Shown: positions 7,502 through 16,702, numbered from the stretch's first letter. The stretch is DNA of 22,290 nucleotides from Cryomorphaceae bacterium (GCA_027485365.1 JAIXRD010000116.1:1-22290); one strand, 5' to 3'. Program-made: numbers and translations. The notes: generated by a model from the sequence alone, not told the origin.

Positions 7502-8465
7502 TTACAACATCTTCCACAGGAATCTCTTCAATACACCTGCAATCGAATCCCTTAGCACAGCGTTCACATAAGGGGTCTTTCACCATTACTATGGAATGTT
7601 TACCTAGGGGCTTCCAACGGCCCGGATGAATGGGGATACGAGAAGAAAATAGACCAATCGCTCGTATATCTAAAATTCCAGCGATATGCAGAGGACCAGT
7701 AGAACAGGCAATGAGGGCATGGGCTTTACTAATTAATGAAATTAAGCCGCCAAGCGAAAATTTCCCGCAAACATTTTCAACACCAGCGATGTGATCGAAC
7801 GCGGATCCTATTTGAATCCCTTCTTTCGCTGTTCCCGTAATTAACACCTGTTTTCCTCGTTTTGCTAACATCTCAGCAAGCGCAACGTAGTGAATCAATG
7901 GATAATTAATCGCACTACCCTGTGAAAGCGGGTGCAGAATCACATAGCCGGGCGGAAAAAAGTCAGGTTCGGTTGGGATAATAAAATGATCTTTTAATGA
8001 TTTGATCTCCTCAAATTTTGGAATGGTTTCCAAGCCGAGCGGTTTCAATAAATTAAAATTCAACTGCGCTTCATGCAGTGGTGATTTTTTTCGGGTAAAC
8101 GATACACGAATATTGCAATTCAACCAATGAAACCAGCGATGGCTAGTACCTATGCGATGTGGTATACCTGCATGTTTTGCCCAAGAAGCAATCTTCTTAT
8201 TTGGAAACACATGAAGAATAAGGTCACATTGAAGCAAGGCATTACGAGTGTTTTGGTCGGAATTTTCGAGGTCTTCAAGGAGTAAAATCTCATCTACAGG
8301 TTCAAAACATTGCACAAAATCTTTCGTGTAGCTCTTGCATAAATACACCAATGTTGCTTCGGGAACATGAGATTTCAGCCATAAACAGAGCGGCAAGGTT
8401 AATGCTACATCCCCGATACTATCGGTCCTAGAAACAATAATTCGTGACAGCTTATTTATTTTCAC
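7491..8465 (-). CDS. Glycosyltransferase family 9 (heptosyltransferase-like)
   Basis: This 324-residue GT-B-fold enzyme shows the GT9 landmarks. The N-terminal IIVSRTDSIGDVALTLPL corresponds to the RxSSIGD loop. A middle VILHPLSQGSAINYPL strand-loop precedes the donor site, followed by GKQVLITGTAKEG, and the C-terminal ACSTGPLHIAGILDIRAIGLF plus HPGRWKPLG contacts the sugar nucleotide. Family members add heptose or related sugars to lipopolysaccharide core at the cytoplasmic face; the exact sugar cannot be read here. The start is GTG at 8465, overlapping the preceding glycosyltransferase stop by 14 nt, and no better start fits the conserved N-terminus. The C-terminus carries a cysteine cluster, CERCAKGFDCRC. 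The downstream UbiA-like gene overlaps by 11 nt. Confidence 0.88.
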   Translation of the reverse strand: MKINKLSRIIVSRTDSIGDVALTLPLCLWLKSHVPEATLVYLCKSYTKDFVQCFEPVDEILLLEDLENSDQNTRNALLQCDLILHVFPNKKIASWAKHAGIPHRIGTSHRWFHWLNCNIRVSFTRKKSPLHEAQLNFNLLKPLGLETIPKFEEIKSLKDHFIIPTEPDFFPPGYVILHPLSQGSAINYPLIHYVALAEMLAKRGKQVLITGTAKEGIQIGSAFDHIAGVENVCGKFSLGGLISLISKAHALIACSTGPLHIAGILDIRAIGLFSSRIPIHPGRWKPLGKHSIVMVKDPLCERCAKGFDCRCIEEIPVEDVVNAV

Positions 8466-9204
8466 CTTTCAAGCGTTGAACTTCTTTGTACTTAAAATAA
8501 TTTGATTCGGCGCTGATTTTAGCAATAAAAAATCCTTGTTTACCATCTAAAAATCCGAGTTTAAATATATACATGGATAAAAACCGAATGCATGCACTGA
8601 TTAACGGTTGTCCAAAAAACACGCCTTTTCCTGCTTGAACATACTTTTGGGCGGTCAAGGTAGAATAATGATCTGCTCGTTGCCGATGTTGCACATGCGA
8701 ATAATATGAATAATGAAACAAGTGGCCTTTTAACCTGATAATCTCCATGTCAGGTTTCAAGTTAAGGGTTTCGTGAACCAAGTCGCCTTGCCACTGAATT
8801 TCTTTTGGAAACAACCGAATCTTTACATCTGGATACCATCCGGAATGATAAATCCAAGTTCCACAATAATTCGTTAAGCGATTTAAGGCATAAACTCCAT
8901 TCGTGTGGTTTTGTTTAATCCAGCGTAATTCCTCCAATAATGCAGGGGATATTTCCTCATCAGCATCTACCGACAAAATCATATCAAATGATGCTTTTTG
9001 ATTTAAACAATTTTTCTGTTGCGCATACCCCAACCAGGGTTGATGAAAGAACTTGACCCCTTTTTGTAAACAAATTTCTTCCGTACGGTCGGAAGAACCA
9101 GAATCCATGACCAGAACCTCATCTGCGATCTGAACCAGTGAATCAATGCAGCGAGCAATGTTTCGCTCTTCATTCAGCGTAATAATCGTAGCGCTAATCT
9201 TCAT
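8452..9204 (-). CDS. Glycosyltransferase family 2 (WaaE/KdtX-like)
   Basis: This 250-residue GT-A enzyme begins ISATIITLNEERNIARCIDSL, the classic GT2 start. VLVMDSGSSDRTEEI (about 30-45) and the metal-binding SVDADEEIS follow; the latter is the DxD motif near residues 78-84. FHQPWLGYAQQKN and VKIRLFPKEIQWQGDLVHETL are typical of the LPS core glucosyltransferase WaaE subgroup. The C-terminal part (around residues 200-220) has a hydrophobic, amphipathic SACIRFLSMYIFKLGFLDGKQGF stretch that probably associates with the inner membrane. It likely transfers a sugar to lipopolysaccharide core or another envelope glycolipid; the acceptor is unknown. It sits 2 nt after the transglycosylase and overlaps the GT9 gene, so the glycosyltransferases are probably translated together. 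Confidence 0.88.
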   Translation of the reverse strand: MKISATIITLNEERNIARCIDSLVQIADEVLVMDSGSSDRTEEICLQKGVKFFHQPWLGYAQQKNCLNQKASFDMILSVDADEEISPALLEELRWIKQNHTNGVYALNRLTNYCGTWIYHSGWYPDVKIRLFPKEIQWQGDLVHETLNLKPDMEIIRLKGHLFHYSYYSHVQHRQRADHYSTLTAQKYVQAGKGVFFGQPLISACIRFLSMYIFKLGFLDGKQGFFIAKISAESNYFKYKEVQRLKGENK

Positions 9205-9206
9205 AC

Positions 9207-10709
9207 TTACTTTACTCTGATTCGGTCGCCAACTCGAATCATATTGCCTACTCCAGGATTCAGTTTTGTCAGTTGTGCTAGTGTGAGGTTATTCTTGGTT
9301 GCAATTCGACTCAAGGTGTCTCCTGCTTTAACGGTGTAATACTTCTTAGGTTTAGGTACTTGTACCGGAGTAATCGGAGTTTGTTTAACCGTATTGATTT
9401 TTTTCAATGTGAGGCGTTGTCCCACATAAACATTGGTGGTTTGCAGGGCATTCCATTCCATTAATTCATCGGTCGACACACTGTATTTCAGCGATATGCT
9501 CTTTAATGTTTCACCCGTTTTGACTTTATGAAACGCATAATTGACCGACGCAGAATCAGCTACGGTTCCGGTACTATCGTACCTAAGTGTAGTATCTTGT
9601 GAAAAAGAATTTATTACTTGTGATGGATTCTCTAGAAGATATAACGAATCTTCTACACCCACCAATAGGGTAATTTTATCTAAGGGTCCTGTAACACAAC
9701 GTTTTTTAATAGAAGCGGGAATGAATTCCGTTTTATAAATTGGATTTAGGTCCTTTATCTGTTGTAACTCCCAATCAAGTGCTTTGGCTATGGTACTCAT
9801 GTGTAAACCCCGCTTAAGGCACATGGTATCCAATTGTGCATTATGAATTTTTGCCGGAGCTGGCATCAAATTATGTTGGGCATGAAAAGTCATTAAATAG
9901 GCAGCCGCTATAAATGTTGGAACATATCCTTGTGTTTCTGAGGGAAGGCTTGATCGAATGGCCCAATAGGACCGTTGATTTCCAGAACGTTCTATCGCTC
10001 GATTAATCGTTCCTGGACCTGCATTATACGCGGCCAAGGCGAGGTTCCAATCCCCATAAATCCCATATAGTTTTTTCAAAAACCGACACGCAGCATCGGT
10101 GGCTTTTTGTGGGTCCATGCGTTCATCTATATAGGAGGTTTCTTCTAAGCCATAATACAAACCCGTTCGGTACATAAACTGCCATAAACCAAGGGCGCCG
10201 GCCTTAGACTTTACCTGAGGCCTTAAACCACTTTCAATACAAGCCAGGTATTTTAATTCAAGTGGCAAGCCATACTCAGCTAATTTCTCTTCAAATAAAT
10301 CAAAATATAAGGCTGAACGTCCGAGAACAATCTTAACGAAAGACCTTCGGTTCTCTGCAAAATATCGAATAGAGGCAAGGGTAATAGCATTGCAATCAAA
10401 ACCAAATGGGCTTTGATTGTTCATTTGATTTAACCGTTCACAGTACACATCTTCTGTAAATAAAGGAACTGTTGTTGGTTCGTAATTTAGAGCTTTAATG
10501 ATCGAATCCGAATATTTTGTGTTTGCATAATCTGCATAAAAATAATTTAATGATTGCTCGACCGTATTTAAAAAATAATCGGGATGCAGCGTATCATTAG
10601 GATTTTGAAGATACGGGTTTTTCTGTCCAAACCCCACGGTATAAAGCGCTGTAATAAAAAAGCAAAGGATCTGCTTAAGCCGTAAATTTTTCCACCAGTT
10701 GCGTTGCAT
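9207..10709 (-). CDS. MltD-like membrane-bound lytic transglycosylase with LysM domains
   Basis: This 500-residue exported protein has a signal peptide (residues 1-29, KNLRLKQILCFFITALYTVGFG). A goose-lysozyme/SLT-type catalytic domain spans about 140-280: LACIESGL holds the catalytic Glu159, GALGLWQF is at 171-178, and LAAYNAGPGTI is at 225-235. There are two clear C-terminal LysM peptidoglycan-binding domains (391-435 and 457-499) and a degenerate LysM-like segment at about 295-340. Such enzymes cleave the MurNAc-GlcNAc bond of peptidoglycan with formation of 1,6-anhydro-MurNAc. No lipobox cysteine ends the signal, so it is probably periplasmic rather than lipidated. The start lies inside gatA (35-nt overlap); no other usable start would keep the signal peptide. 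Confidence 0.93.
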   Translation of the reverse strand: MQRNWWKNLRLKQILCFFITALYTVGFGQKNPYLQNPNDTLHPDYFLNTVEQSLNYFYADYANTKYSDSIIKALNYEPTTVPLFTEDVYCERLNQMNNQSPFGFDCNAITLASIRYFAENRRSFVKIVLGRSALYFDLFEEKLAEYGLPLELKYLACIESGLRPQVKSKAGALGLWQFMYRTGLYYGLEETSYIDERMDPQKATDAACRFLKKLYGIYGDWNLALAAYNAGPGTINRAIERSGNQRSYWAIRSSLPSETQGYVPTFIAAAYLMTFHAQHNLMPAPAKIHNAQLDTMCLKRGLHMSTIAKALDWELQQIKDLNPIYKTEFIPASIKKRCVTGPLDKITLLVGVEDSLYLLENPSQVINSFSQDTTLRYDSTGTVADSASVNYAFHKVKTGETLKSISLKYSVSTDELMEWNALQTTNVYVGQRLTLKKINTVKQTPITPVQVPKPKKYYTVKAGDTLSRIATKNNLTLAQLTKLNPGVGNMIRVGDRIRVK

Positions 10710-12081
10710 AAAACAAGTCGTTTTCCCGAAACTGATCGGTCATTAATTGAATACCAAAAGGCAAGCCGTTGGAATGGGCTCCAAGCGGTAAACTAAGCGC
10801 TGGATTTCCCGTAAGATTGGCATGAACTGTAAAAATATCTTGTAAATACATTTCAATCGGATCTTTTACCTCTCCGATTTTGAATGCAGTTGAAGGCGTT
10901 GTTGGCATTAAGATACAGTCTATTTTAGAGAAAATATCACGCGTTTTATCCTGAAGTACACGTCTTACTTTCTGCCCTTTGGTATAGTATGTATCGTACT
11001 GCTCATTAGACAAGACAAACGTCCCTGTCATGATTCTTCGCTTTACTTCTTCACCAAAACCTTCGTTTCTTGAACGGATATACGTTTCTTCTACCCCTTC
11101 AGCCTGAGTTGACCTATGGCCATAATGCACCCCATCAAAGCGGGCTAAATTCGAAGATGCTTCAGCGGTGGTAAGCACATAGTACACTGGTACCACGTAA
11201 TCCATAAATGGAAAAGAAAACTCGCTTACTTCGTGACCGCTTTCCCGTAATTTTTGAATGAGCAAATCCATTGATGATTTCACCTCTGAATCTAACCCTG
11301 GATGGTTCATGTATTCAGCAAGCACGCCAAAGCGCATTGGAGAAACTGGCTCGGTATGGGCTTCCACATTGCGGGATGAAGTTGTAGAATCTTTCGGGTC
11401 TTTACCGGCCATTATTTGATATAACAATTCGGCATCTGCCACATTGGTGGTAAATGTTCCGATTTGATCAAACGATGAGGCATAAGCAATTAATCCGTAC
11501 CGACTAATTCTTCCATAGGTCGGTTTCAGTCCGTAAGTCCCGGTCCATGAAGCGGGTTGACGAACGGATCCACCGGTATCACTGCCGAGTGAGGCGGTAC
11601 ACAATCCTGCTGAAACGGCAACAGCCGAACCTCCTGAAGAACCCCCAGGAACATATTCGGGATTTATGGCGTTACGAACTGCACCAAAGGCAGATTTCTC
11701 GTTAGAACTTCCCATGGCAAATTCATCACAATTCAATCTACCCAATATTATAGCATCTTCATCTATCAATCGCTGTACAGCGGTTGCGGTATATAAGGAT
11801 TCGAATCCAGCCAATATTTTTGAAGACGCTGAAACCTGATGACCTTTAAAACACAAATTGTCTTTGATTCCGACAAAGGTACCTGCTAATCGACCTGCGG
11901 TTCCATTATTGAGTTTACCTTGGATTTTTTCAACAGCATCACGCGCTGATGATTCAAATACTTCTAAGTATGCATTTAAGTGTTTATGCTCCTCAATCTG
12001 TCGCAAATAATGCTCGAGGATATCCACAAGAGGAACTCCCGACGCAAGGGCCGACTTATTTTCTTGAATCGCATTAAACAT
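10675..12081 (-). CDS. gatA: Asp-tRNA(Asn)/Glu-tRNA(Gln) amidotransferase subunit A
   Basis: This 468-residue amidase-signature protein has the Ser-cisSer-Lys triad at the expected spacing: Lys73 in FVGIKDN, Ser148 in PGGSSGGSA and Ser172 in SDTGGSVRQPA. GatA releases ammonia from glutamine or asparagine, which the GatCAB complex uses to convert misacylated Glu-tRNA(Gln) or Asp-tRNA(Asn). Its length is slightly under the usual 480. gatB and gatC are not in this window, so they must lie elsewhere, as is common in Bacteroidota. Its ATG follows the tatA stop by 3 nt, and its 3' end overlaps the transglycosylase start. Confidence 0.96.
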   Translation of the reverse strand: MFNAIQENKSALASGVPLVDILEHYLRQIEEHKHLNAYLEVFESSARDAVEKIQGKLNNGTAGRLAGTFVGIKDNLCFKGHQVSASSKILAGFESLYTATAVQRLIDEDAIILGRLNCDEFAMGSSNEKSAFGAVRNAINPEYVPGGSSGGSAVAVSAGLCTASLGSDTGGSVRQPASWTGTYGLKPTYGRISRYGLIAYASSFDQIGTFTTNVADAELLYQIMAGKDPKDSTTSSRNVEAHTEPVSPMRFGVLAEYMNHPGLDSEVKSSMDLLIQKLRESGHEVSEFSFPFMDYVVPVYYVLTTAEASSNLARFDGVHYGHRSTQAEGVEETYIRSRNEGFGEEVKRRIMTGTFVLSNEQYDTYYTKGQKVRRVLQDKTRDIFSKIDCILMPTTPSTAFKIGEVKDPIEMYLQDIFTVHANLTGNPALSLPLGAHSNGLPFGIQLMTDQFRENDLFYATQLVEKFTA

Positions 12082-12084
12082 AGA

Positions 12085-12288
12085 TTACTTCTCTTCGATT
12101 TGCTTTTCGTTGGAAGCTGTAGGCTTATTTTCTTCGTTTTTAGAAGCGTCTTTAAACTCCTTAATTCCTTGACCCAATCCTTTCATGAGTTCAGGAATTT
12201 TTTTTCCTCCAAACAACAATAATACAATAAGTAAAATCAGGATAATATGTCCACCTGAAAAAAGCTGCGCATGTTGGATATGTTGCAT
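12085..12288 (-). CDS. tatA: Twin-arginine translocase subunit TatA/TatE
   Basis: This 67-residue protein has one N-terminal membrane helix (HIILILLIVLLLF) followed by the FGGKKIPELMKGLGQGIKEFKDA amphipathic helix that defines TatA, and a charged, disordered tail rich in Lys and Glu. TatA oligomerises at the TatBC receptor to move folded proteins across the inner membrane. An upstream TTG start (12309) is possible in the same frame, but that codon lies inside the predicted -7 promoter element. The ATG at 12288 is therefore chosen, giving a leader of about 15 nt. gatA follows 3 nt downstream. Confidence 0.93.
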   Translation of the reverse strand: MQHIQHAQLFSGGHIILILLIVLLLFGGKKIPELMKGLGQGIKEFKDASKNEENKPTASNEKQIEEK

Positions 12289-12306
12289 ACTAAAATAGTT
12301 TAGATA

Positions 12307-12332
12307 CAAAGGTACGCAATTCTAATTCACAA
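12307..12332 (-). promoter_or_regulatory. Predicted promoter of tatA-gatA cluster
   Basis: TACCTTTG (12307-12314) on the minus strand matches the -7 consensus. The nearest upstream TTG (12330-12332) is 15 nt away, shorter than the usual 17-23, so the -33 part is weak. The position, in the 55-nt spacer between infB and tatA and 18 nt before the tatA ATG, supports a real start. No terminator was seen between infB and tatA, so read-through from infB is also possible. Confidence 0.55.
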
Positions 12333-12343
12333 CCGTGCACTAA

Positions 12344-14959
12344 TTATAGCTTTCTTGCTACCTCAACCTCTTCGTAGGCCTCCACGTGATCTCCGATCTG
12401 AATGTCGTTGAATTTATCAATATTTAAACCGCACTCGTAGTTGTTTTTAACTTCTTTTACGTCGTCTTTGAAGCGCTTAAGTGATCCAAGGGTTCCGTTG
12501 TGAATCACAATCCCATCGCGAATCACGCGAACTTTAGAAGATCGCTTTATAATACCATCAAGCACGTAACATCCTGCGATCGTACCCACTTTGGTAATTT
12601 CGAATGTTTCGCGGATTTCTGCAGTACCAAGTACTTTTTCTTCAATATCTGGAGAAAGCATTCCCTCCATAGCCGCTTTGATTTCCTCAATGGCCTTGTA
12701 AATAATAGAGTATAACCTGATGTCGATTTGTTCAGTTTCTGCAAGCTTCCTTGCGCCAACTGTTGGTCGAACCTGGAATCCGATAATAATGGCATCCGAT
12801 GCCGAAGCCAAGTTTATGTCGGCCTCAGAAATGGCTCCAACGCCTTTAAGTACAATATTTACTTGAATTTCTGGTGTTGAAAGGCTCAATAAAGCGTCAG
12901 AAAGGGCTTCAATAGATCCATCCACATCCCCTTTAACAATGATGTTTAATTCTTTGAAGTCTCCGATGGCTAAACGACGACCAATTTCATCGAGTGTAAT
13001 GTGTTTATTGGTTCGAAGGCCTTGTTCTCTGTAAAGTTGCTCTCGTTTGGACGCGATAGATTTAGCTTCTTTTTCATCATCCAACACGTGGAATTTGTCA
13101 CCTGCACTGGGTGCTCCATTTATTCCTAGAATTGAAAGTGGTTGTGACGGACCGGCTAATTTAAGTGCCTTGCCGTGTTCATCATGCATTGCACGAACGC
13201 GGCCGTAATGTCTGCCGACAAGAACAACATCTCCAATGCGCATGGTACCAGCCTCCACAAGAATGTTTGTAACATAGCCTTTACCTTTATCTAAGGAAGA
13301 CTCGATTACTGTTCCAACCGCATTCTTATTTGGGTTTGCTGTCAGTTCGAGCATTTCAGCCTCGAGTAGTACTTTGTCTAACAACTCGCTAATGTTCAAG
13401 CCTTTTTTTGCTGAAATCTCTTGCACCTGGTATTTCCCCCCCCAATCCTCTACAAGGATGTTCATTTGAGATAATTGTTCTCTAATGCGGTCTGGGTTGG
13501 CGCCAGGTTTATCTATTTTATTAATTGCAAAAATCATTGGAACGCCTGCTGCTTGGGCGTGAGAAATCGCCTCCTTCGTTTGGGGCATTACATCGTCGTC
13601 TGCTGCTACAATGATAATAGCAAGGTCAGTAACCTGGGCACCTCGAGCACGCATCGCAGTAAACGCTTCGTGACCTGGTGTATCAAGGAAGGTCATTTTT
13701 CTATTATCCTTAAGGGTTACCGAATAGGCTCCAATGTGCTGAGTAATTCCTCCGGCTTCTCCTTCGGTTACATTCGCATTTCTGATGCGGTCTAACAAGG
13801 AAGTTTTTCCGTGGTCTACGTGACCCATTACCGTAATAATTGGTGGTCTTGAGATTAAATCTTCAGGAGCGTCTTCAGTGGTAAGCACGGCATCTTGCAC
13901 TTCTGCACTAATGAATTCTGTTTCATATCCAAATTCATCTGCAACAATTTGAATGGTTTCTGCATCCAAACGCTGATTTATTGATGCGAAAATACCTAGA
14001 GACATACAGGCTGAAATGACTTGTGTTGGCTGAACATTCATCATACTCGCCAACTCGGACACCGTAACAAACTCAGTGAGTTTAAGTACTTTTTCATCCA
14101 TCTCCGCGGCAAGCATTTCTTCTTGACGACGCTGAGCAACATTATCTCTCTTAATTCTTCTATTCTTAGAGGACTTAGATTTAGCGCCTTGACCAGAAAG
14201 TCTGGCCAACGTATCTTTAATCTCTTTTTGTATATCCTGTTCAGAAATTTCTTTTTTCTCTACTTTAAACGCGCCTGGTTTCGCGGGTTGAGTCTTCGCA
14301 CCTGGGGCGGGAGTTTCAACCTTTTTAATGCGTTTACGTTTACGTTTTTCTTCTTCTGCAGCACTTGAGGCACTCGTTTTAGGTCGCTCCACGGGAAGCT
14401 CAATTTTACCAAGAACTGTTGGGCCGGATAGCACCGTTCGCTCGGTTTTTATGGTTTCTATAACGGGAGCAGATGGCTTTTCTTCAACCTTCGGTTCAAT
14501 CGGCTTAGGTGCTTCAACAACTGGTTCTGGATGCGGAGGCTCAGGCTTTTTCTTTGAATTTAATTGGTCCAAGTCAATTTTGCCTACCACATTAACTTGT
14601 GGTTCTTGCGCTTTCGGTTTTACCGTTTCCGGCTCAAAAACCGTACGTTTAATTTCTTCAAGATTAATCTCGTCTTCTTCCTCTTCAAGTTGTTTTTCTT
14701 CAACGGGGGATTCTTGACGGGTATCTTTCAATGAAATTGATTCCTTCTTTTCTTTTAAGGAAGAACCTTTGGCTTGTTCTTTTAGTGTTTGATCTGCTGC
14801 AAACTCGGTACATAAAATTTGAAAATGTTCCGGGTCTAGTTTTGTGTTTGGATTAGAGTCAATAGAAATGCCTTTAGACCCTAAAAATTCCACTAACGTT
14901 GGTAATCCAACATTCAATTCACTTGCTGCTTTTCCTAAACGAATGGGTTTCCCTGCCAT
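12344..14959 (-). CDS. infB: Translation initiation factor IF-2
   Basis: This 871-residue GTPase delivers initiator tRNA to the 30S subunit and promotes subunit joining. The N-terminal IF2N domain (residues 1-55, IRLGKAASELNVGLPTLVEF) is followed by a long Pro/Glu/Lys-rich linker (about 75-230), a basic RRIKRDNVAQRRQEEM stretch and a second IF2N-type segment (LTEFVTVSELASMM). The G domain follows with G1 GHVDHGKT at 379-386, switch TQHIGAY, G3 DTPGHEAF, G4 NKID and a SAKKG loop. Domains II-IV complete the protein, ending in GDHVEAYEEVEVARKL. Length is typical for Bacteroidota. It is the third gene of the rimP-nusA-infB unit, 27 nt after nusA. Confidence 0.98.
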   Translation of the reverse strand: MAGKPIRLGKAASELNVGLPTLVEFLGSKGISIDSNPNTKLDPEHFQILCTEFAADQTLKEQAKGSSLKEKKESISLKDTRQESPVEEKQLEEEEDEINLEEIKRTVFEPETVKPKAQEPQVNVVGKIDLDQLNSKKKPEPPHPEPVVEAPKPIEPKVEEKPSAPVIETIKTERTVLSGPTVLGKIELPVERPKTSASSAAEEEKRKRKRIKKVETPAPGAKTQPAKPGAFKVEKKEISEQDIQKEIKDTLARLSGQGAKSKSSKNRRIKRDNVAQRRQEEMLAAEMDEKVLKLTEFVTVSELASMMNVQPTQVISACMSLGIFASINQRLDAETIQIVADEFGYETEFISAEVQDAVLTTEDAPEDLISRPPIITVMGHVDHGKTSLLDRIRNANVTEGEAGGITQHIGAYSVTLKDNRKMTFLDTPGHEAFTAMRARGAQVTDLAIIIVAADDDVMPQTKEAISHAQAAGVPMIFAINKIDKPGANPDRIREQLSQMNILVEDWGGKYQVQEISAKKGLNISELLDKVLLEAEMLELTANPNKNAVGTVIESSLDKGKGYVTNILVEAGTMRIGDVVLVGRHYGRVRAMHDEHGKALKLAGPSQPLSILGINGAPSAGDKFHVLDDEKEAKSIASKREQLYREQGLRTNKHITLDEIGRRLAIGDFKELNIIVKGDVDGSIEALSDALLSLSTPEIQVNIVLKGVGAISEADINLASASDAIIIGFQVRPTVGARKLAETEQIDIRLYSIIYKAIEEIKAAMEGMLSPDIEEKVLGTAEIRETFEITKVGTIAGCYVLDGIIKRSSKVRVIRDGIVIHNGTLGSLKRFKDDVKEVKNNYECGLNIDKFNDIQIGDHVEAYEEVEVARKL

Positions 14960-14986
14960 AATAATATTCCCTATTGTATTTTAAAG

Positions 14987-16222
14987 TTATTCAAATTCCG
15001 CATTCAATATTTTGAATACTTCTTCGATTGTTTCTTTTTCTAAATCGGTACGTTTTACTAATTCATCAACACTCATTTCTAATACTGACTTCGCAGTATC
15101 ACAACCGATTGTTTTTAATTCATCAATAATCCAACCGTCGATTTCATCGGCAAATTCTTCTAAATCCACGTCCTCAACATCAACTTCACCATCGCGATAA
15201 ACATCGATTTCATAGCCCGCTAATTTGCCCGCTAATTTAATGTTGTTCCCCCCGCGACCGATGGCTAACGATACTTGATCTGGTTTTAGGAACACCTTTA
15301 CACGTTTTTCTTCTTCATCAATTTCCATTGATGTGATTTTTGCGGGTGACAAAGCACGTTGAATCAATAATTGATTGTTTGATGTATAATTGATTACATC
15401 AATGTTTTCATTTCTGAGTTCACGAACAATTCCATGAATTCTGCTTCCTTTCATACCAACGCATGCACCCACTGGATCAATGCGGTCATCATAAGACTCA
15501 ACGGCAACCTTTGCACGCTCACCGGGCTCACGAACGATTTTCTTAATGGTAATCAACCCGTCGAAAACTTCGGGTACTTCAAGTTCAAATAAACGCTCTA
15601 AAAATTCAGGAGCAGTTCGTGAAAGTATAATAACCGGCGTACTATTACGCATATCTACTTTAGAAACAACCGCGCGAACCGTTTCTCCTTTTTTGAAGAA
15701 ATCCGACGGGATTTGCTCAGATTTAGGCAAAATAAGTTCGTTATGGTCATCATCCATAACCAAAATTTCTTTCTTCCAAACTTGATATACTTCACCCGTA
15801 ACGATTTCACCGACACGCTCTTTGTATTTCTTGTACAAATGATCTTTCTCTAATTCAAGAATTCGGGAAATCAAATTTTGTCTAAGTGAAAGCACGTTTC
15901 TTCTACCGAAATCCATAAACTTGAATTCTTCAGTCACTTCCTCACCAATTTCAAAGTCTGGTTCGATTTTGATGGCATCAGAATAAGCGATTTCTGTATT
16001 TGGATCTTCCACTTCCCCATCATCAACAATTTCTTTGTTTAAGAAGATCTGAACATCACCTTTTTCAATGTTCACAATTACATCAATATGCTCATCGGTA
16101 TTGAATTTCTTTTTCAACATAGCTCGAAATACATCTTCAAGCACATGCTGCATGGTTTGCTTGTCAATGTTCTTAAGCTCTTTAAACTCGGAAAAGGATT
16201 CAACTAAATCAATACTATTCAT
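14987..16222 (-). CDS. nusA: Transcription termination/antitermination factor NusA
   Basis: This 411-residue RNA-polymerase-binding factor modulates pausing, intrinsic termination and antitermination. Visible domains are the N-terminal polymerase-binding region (about 1-125), an S1 domain (136-202, GEIVTGEVYQVWKKEILV), KH1 (about 236-282, with GMKGSR at 256-261), KH2 (about 300-345, with IGRGGNN at 321-327) and a C-terminal helix-hairpin-helix-like acidic tail (350-411). It lacks the two long acidic repeats of the E. coli protein, as usual outside Gammaproteobacteria. It lies 6 nt after rimP and 27 nt before infB. In E. coli this operon is controlled by NusA itself, which makes the terminator in the rimP leader here notable. 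Confidence 0.97.
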   Translation of the reverse strand: MNSIDLVESFSEFKELKNIDKQTMQHVLEDVFRAMLKKKFNTDEHIDVIVNIEKGDVQIFLNKEIVDDGEVEDPNTEIAYSDAIKIEPDFEIGEEVTEEFKFMDFGRRNVLSLRQNLISRILELEKDHLYKKYKERVGEIVTGEVYQVWKKEILVMDDDHNELILPKSEQIPSDFFKKGETVRAVVSKVDMRNSTPVIILSRTAPEFLERLFELEVPEVFDGLITIKKIVREPGERAKVAVESYDDRIDPVGACVGMKGSRIHGIVRELRNENIDVINYTSNNQLLIQRALSPAKITSMEIDEEEKRVKVFLKPDQVSLAIGRGGNNIKLAGKLAGYEIDVYRDGEVDVEDVDLEEFADEIDGWIIDELKTIGCDTAKSVLEMSVDELVKRTDLEKETIEEVFKILNAEFE

Positions 16223-16228
16223 TTGTTT

Positions 16229-16702
16229 TTATTTAAAGGATATTACACGTTTTATTTCTTTAATTTCATTTTTTGGAAGAGAAACATCTTCCTGAATGCT
16301 TACATTTTTATTTTTTTCATTTTTAATCTTCCGTTCAACGGTCACTAAAAATCCGTCCGAATTGAACGATTTTAAGACCCCTTCAATCTGTACCCCATCC
16401 GTCTTAAGAAAGGTAAGGAGGCGACCCGTATTTTTAATGAACTGTTTTTCATGACGCAAGGGTCTATCCATACCCGCAGAAGAAACGTTTAACTCGAAGT
16501 CGACTGATTCACGATCTAAATTATGTTCCACATTCCTGGACACAGAGATGCAGTCTTCAATTGACACACCACCTCCTTCGCGATCCAACTCAATATTAAT
16601 TACATTACGTGTAGAAATTGTCAAATCCACAATAAAGAGCCCCCTATTCAATTCTTGAATGCGTTCTTCAGCCAGACTTAATACTAAATTCTTGTCAATC
16701 AT
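16229..16702 (-). CDS. rimP: Ribosome maturation factor RimP
   Basis: This 157-residue protein has the two RimP domains. The N-terminal alpha/beta domain contains FIVDLTISTRNVINIELDREGGGVSIEDCISVSR and LNVSSAGMDRPLRHEKQF (about residues 24-90), and the C-terminal SH3-like domain contains GVLKSFNSDGFLVTVERK. RimP helps 30S subunit assembly around S12 and S19. The start MIDKNLVLSLAEERI fits the family. The ATG overlaps the TGA stop of a small upstream frame as ATGA, and a terminator hairpin with seven T ends 3 nt upstream. It is the first full gene of the rimP-nusA-infB operon. Confidence 0.94.
   Translation of the reverse strand: MIDKNLVLSLAEERIQELNRGLFIVDLTISTRNVINIELDREGGGVSIEDCISVSRNVEHNLDRESVDFELNVSSAGMDRPLRHEKQFIKNTGRLLTFLKTDGVQIEGVLKSFNSDGFLVTVERKIKNEKNKNVSIQEDVSLPKNEIKEIKRVISFK

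Noticed and set aside
11874..11881. TACCTTTG promoter-like string on the minus strand
   Set aside because: It lies within gatA coding sequence with no gene start nearby; probably chance.
12289..12309. TTG start adding seven residues to TatA
   Set aside because: The TTG is part of the predicted -7 element TACCTTTG and could not be transcribed from that promoter.
13475..13795. 106-residue plus-strand open frame antisense to the IF-2 G domain
   Set aside because: The minus strand here encodes the invariant GTPase motifs, and the plus frame has no recognisable domain or promoter.
14328..14717. 129-residue plus-strand open frame, Ser/Gly-rich, antisense to infB
   Set aside because: It is the mirror of the repetitive Pro/Glu/Lys linker of IF-2; composition and lack of any motif mark it as a shadow.
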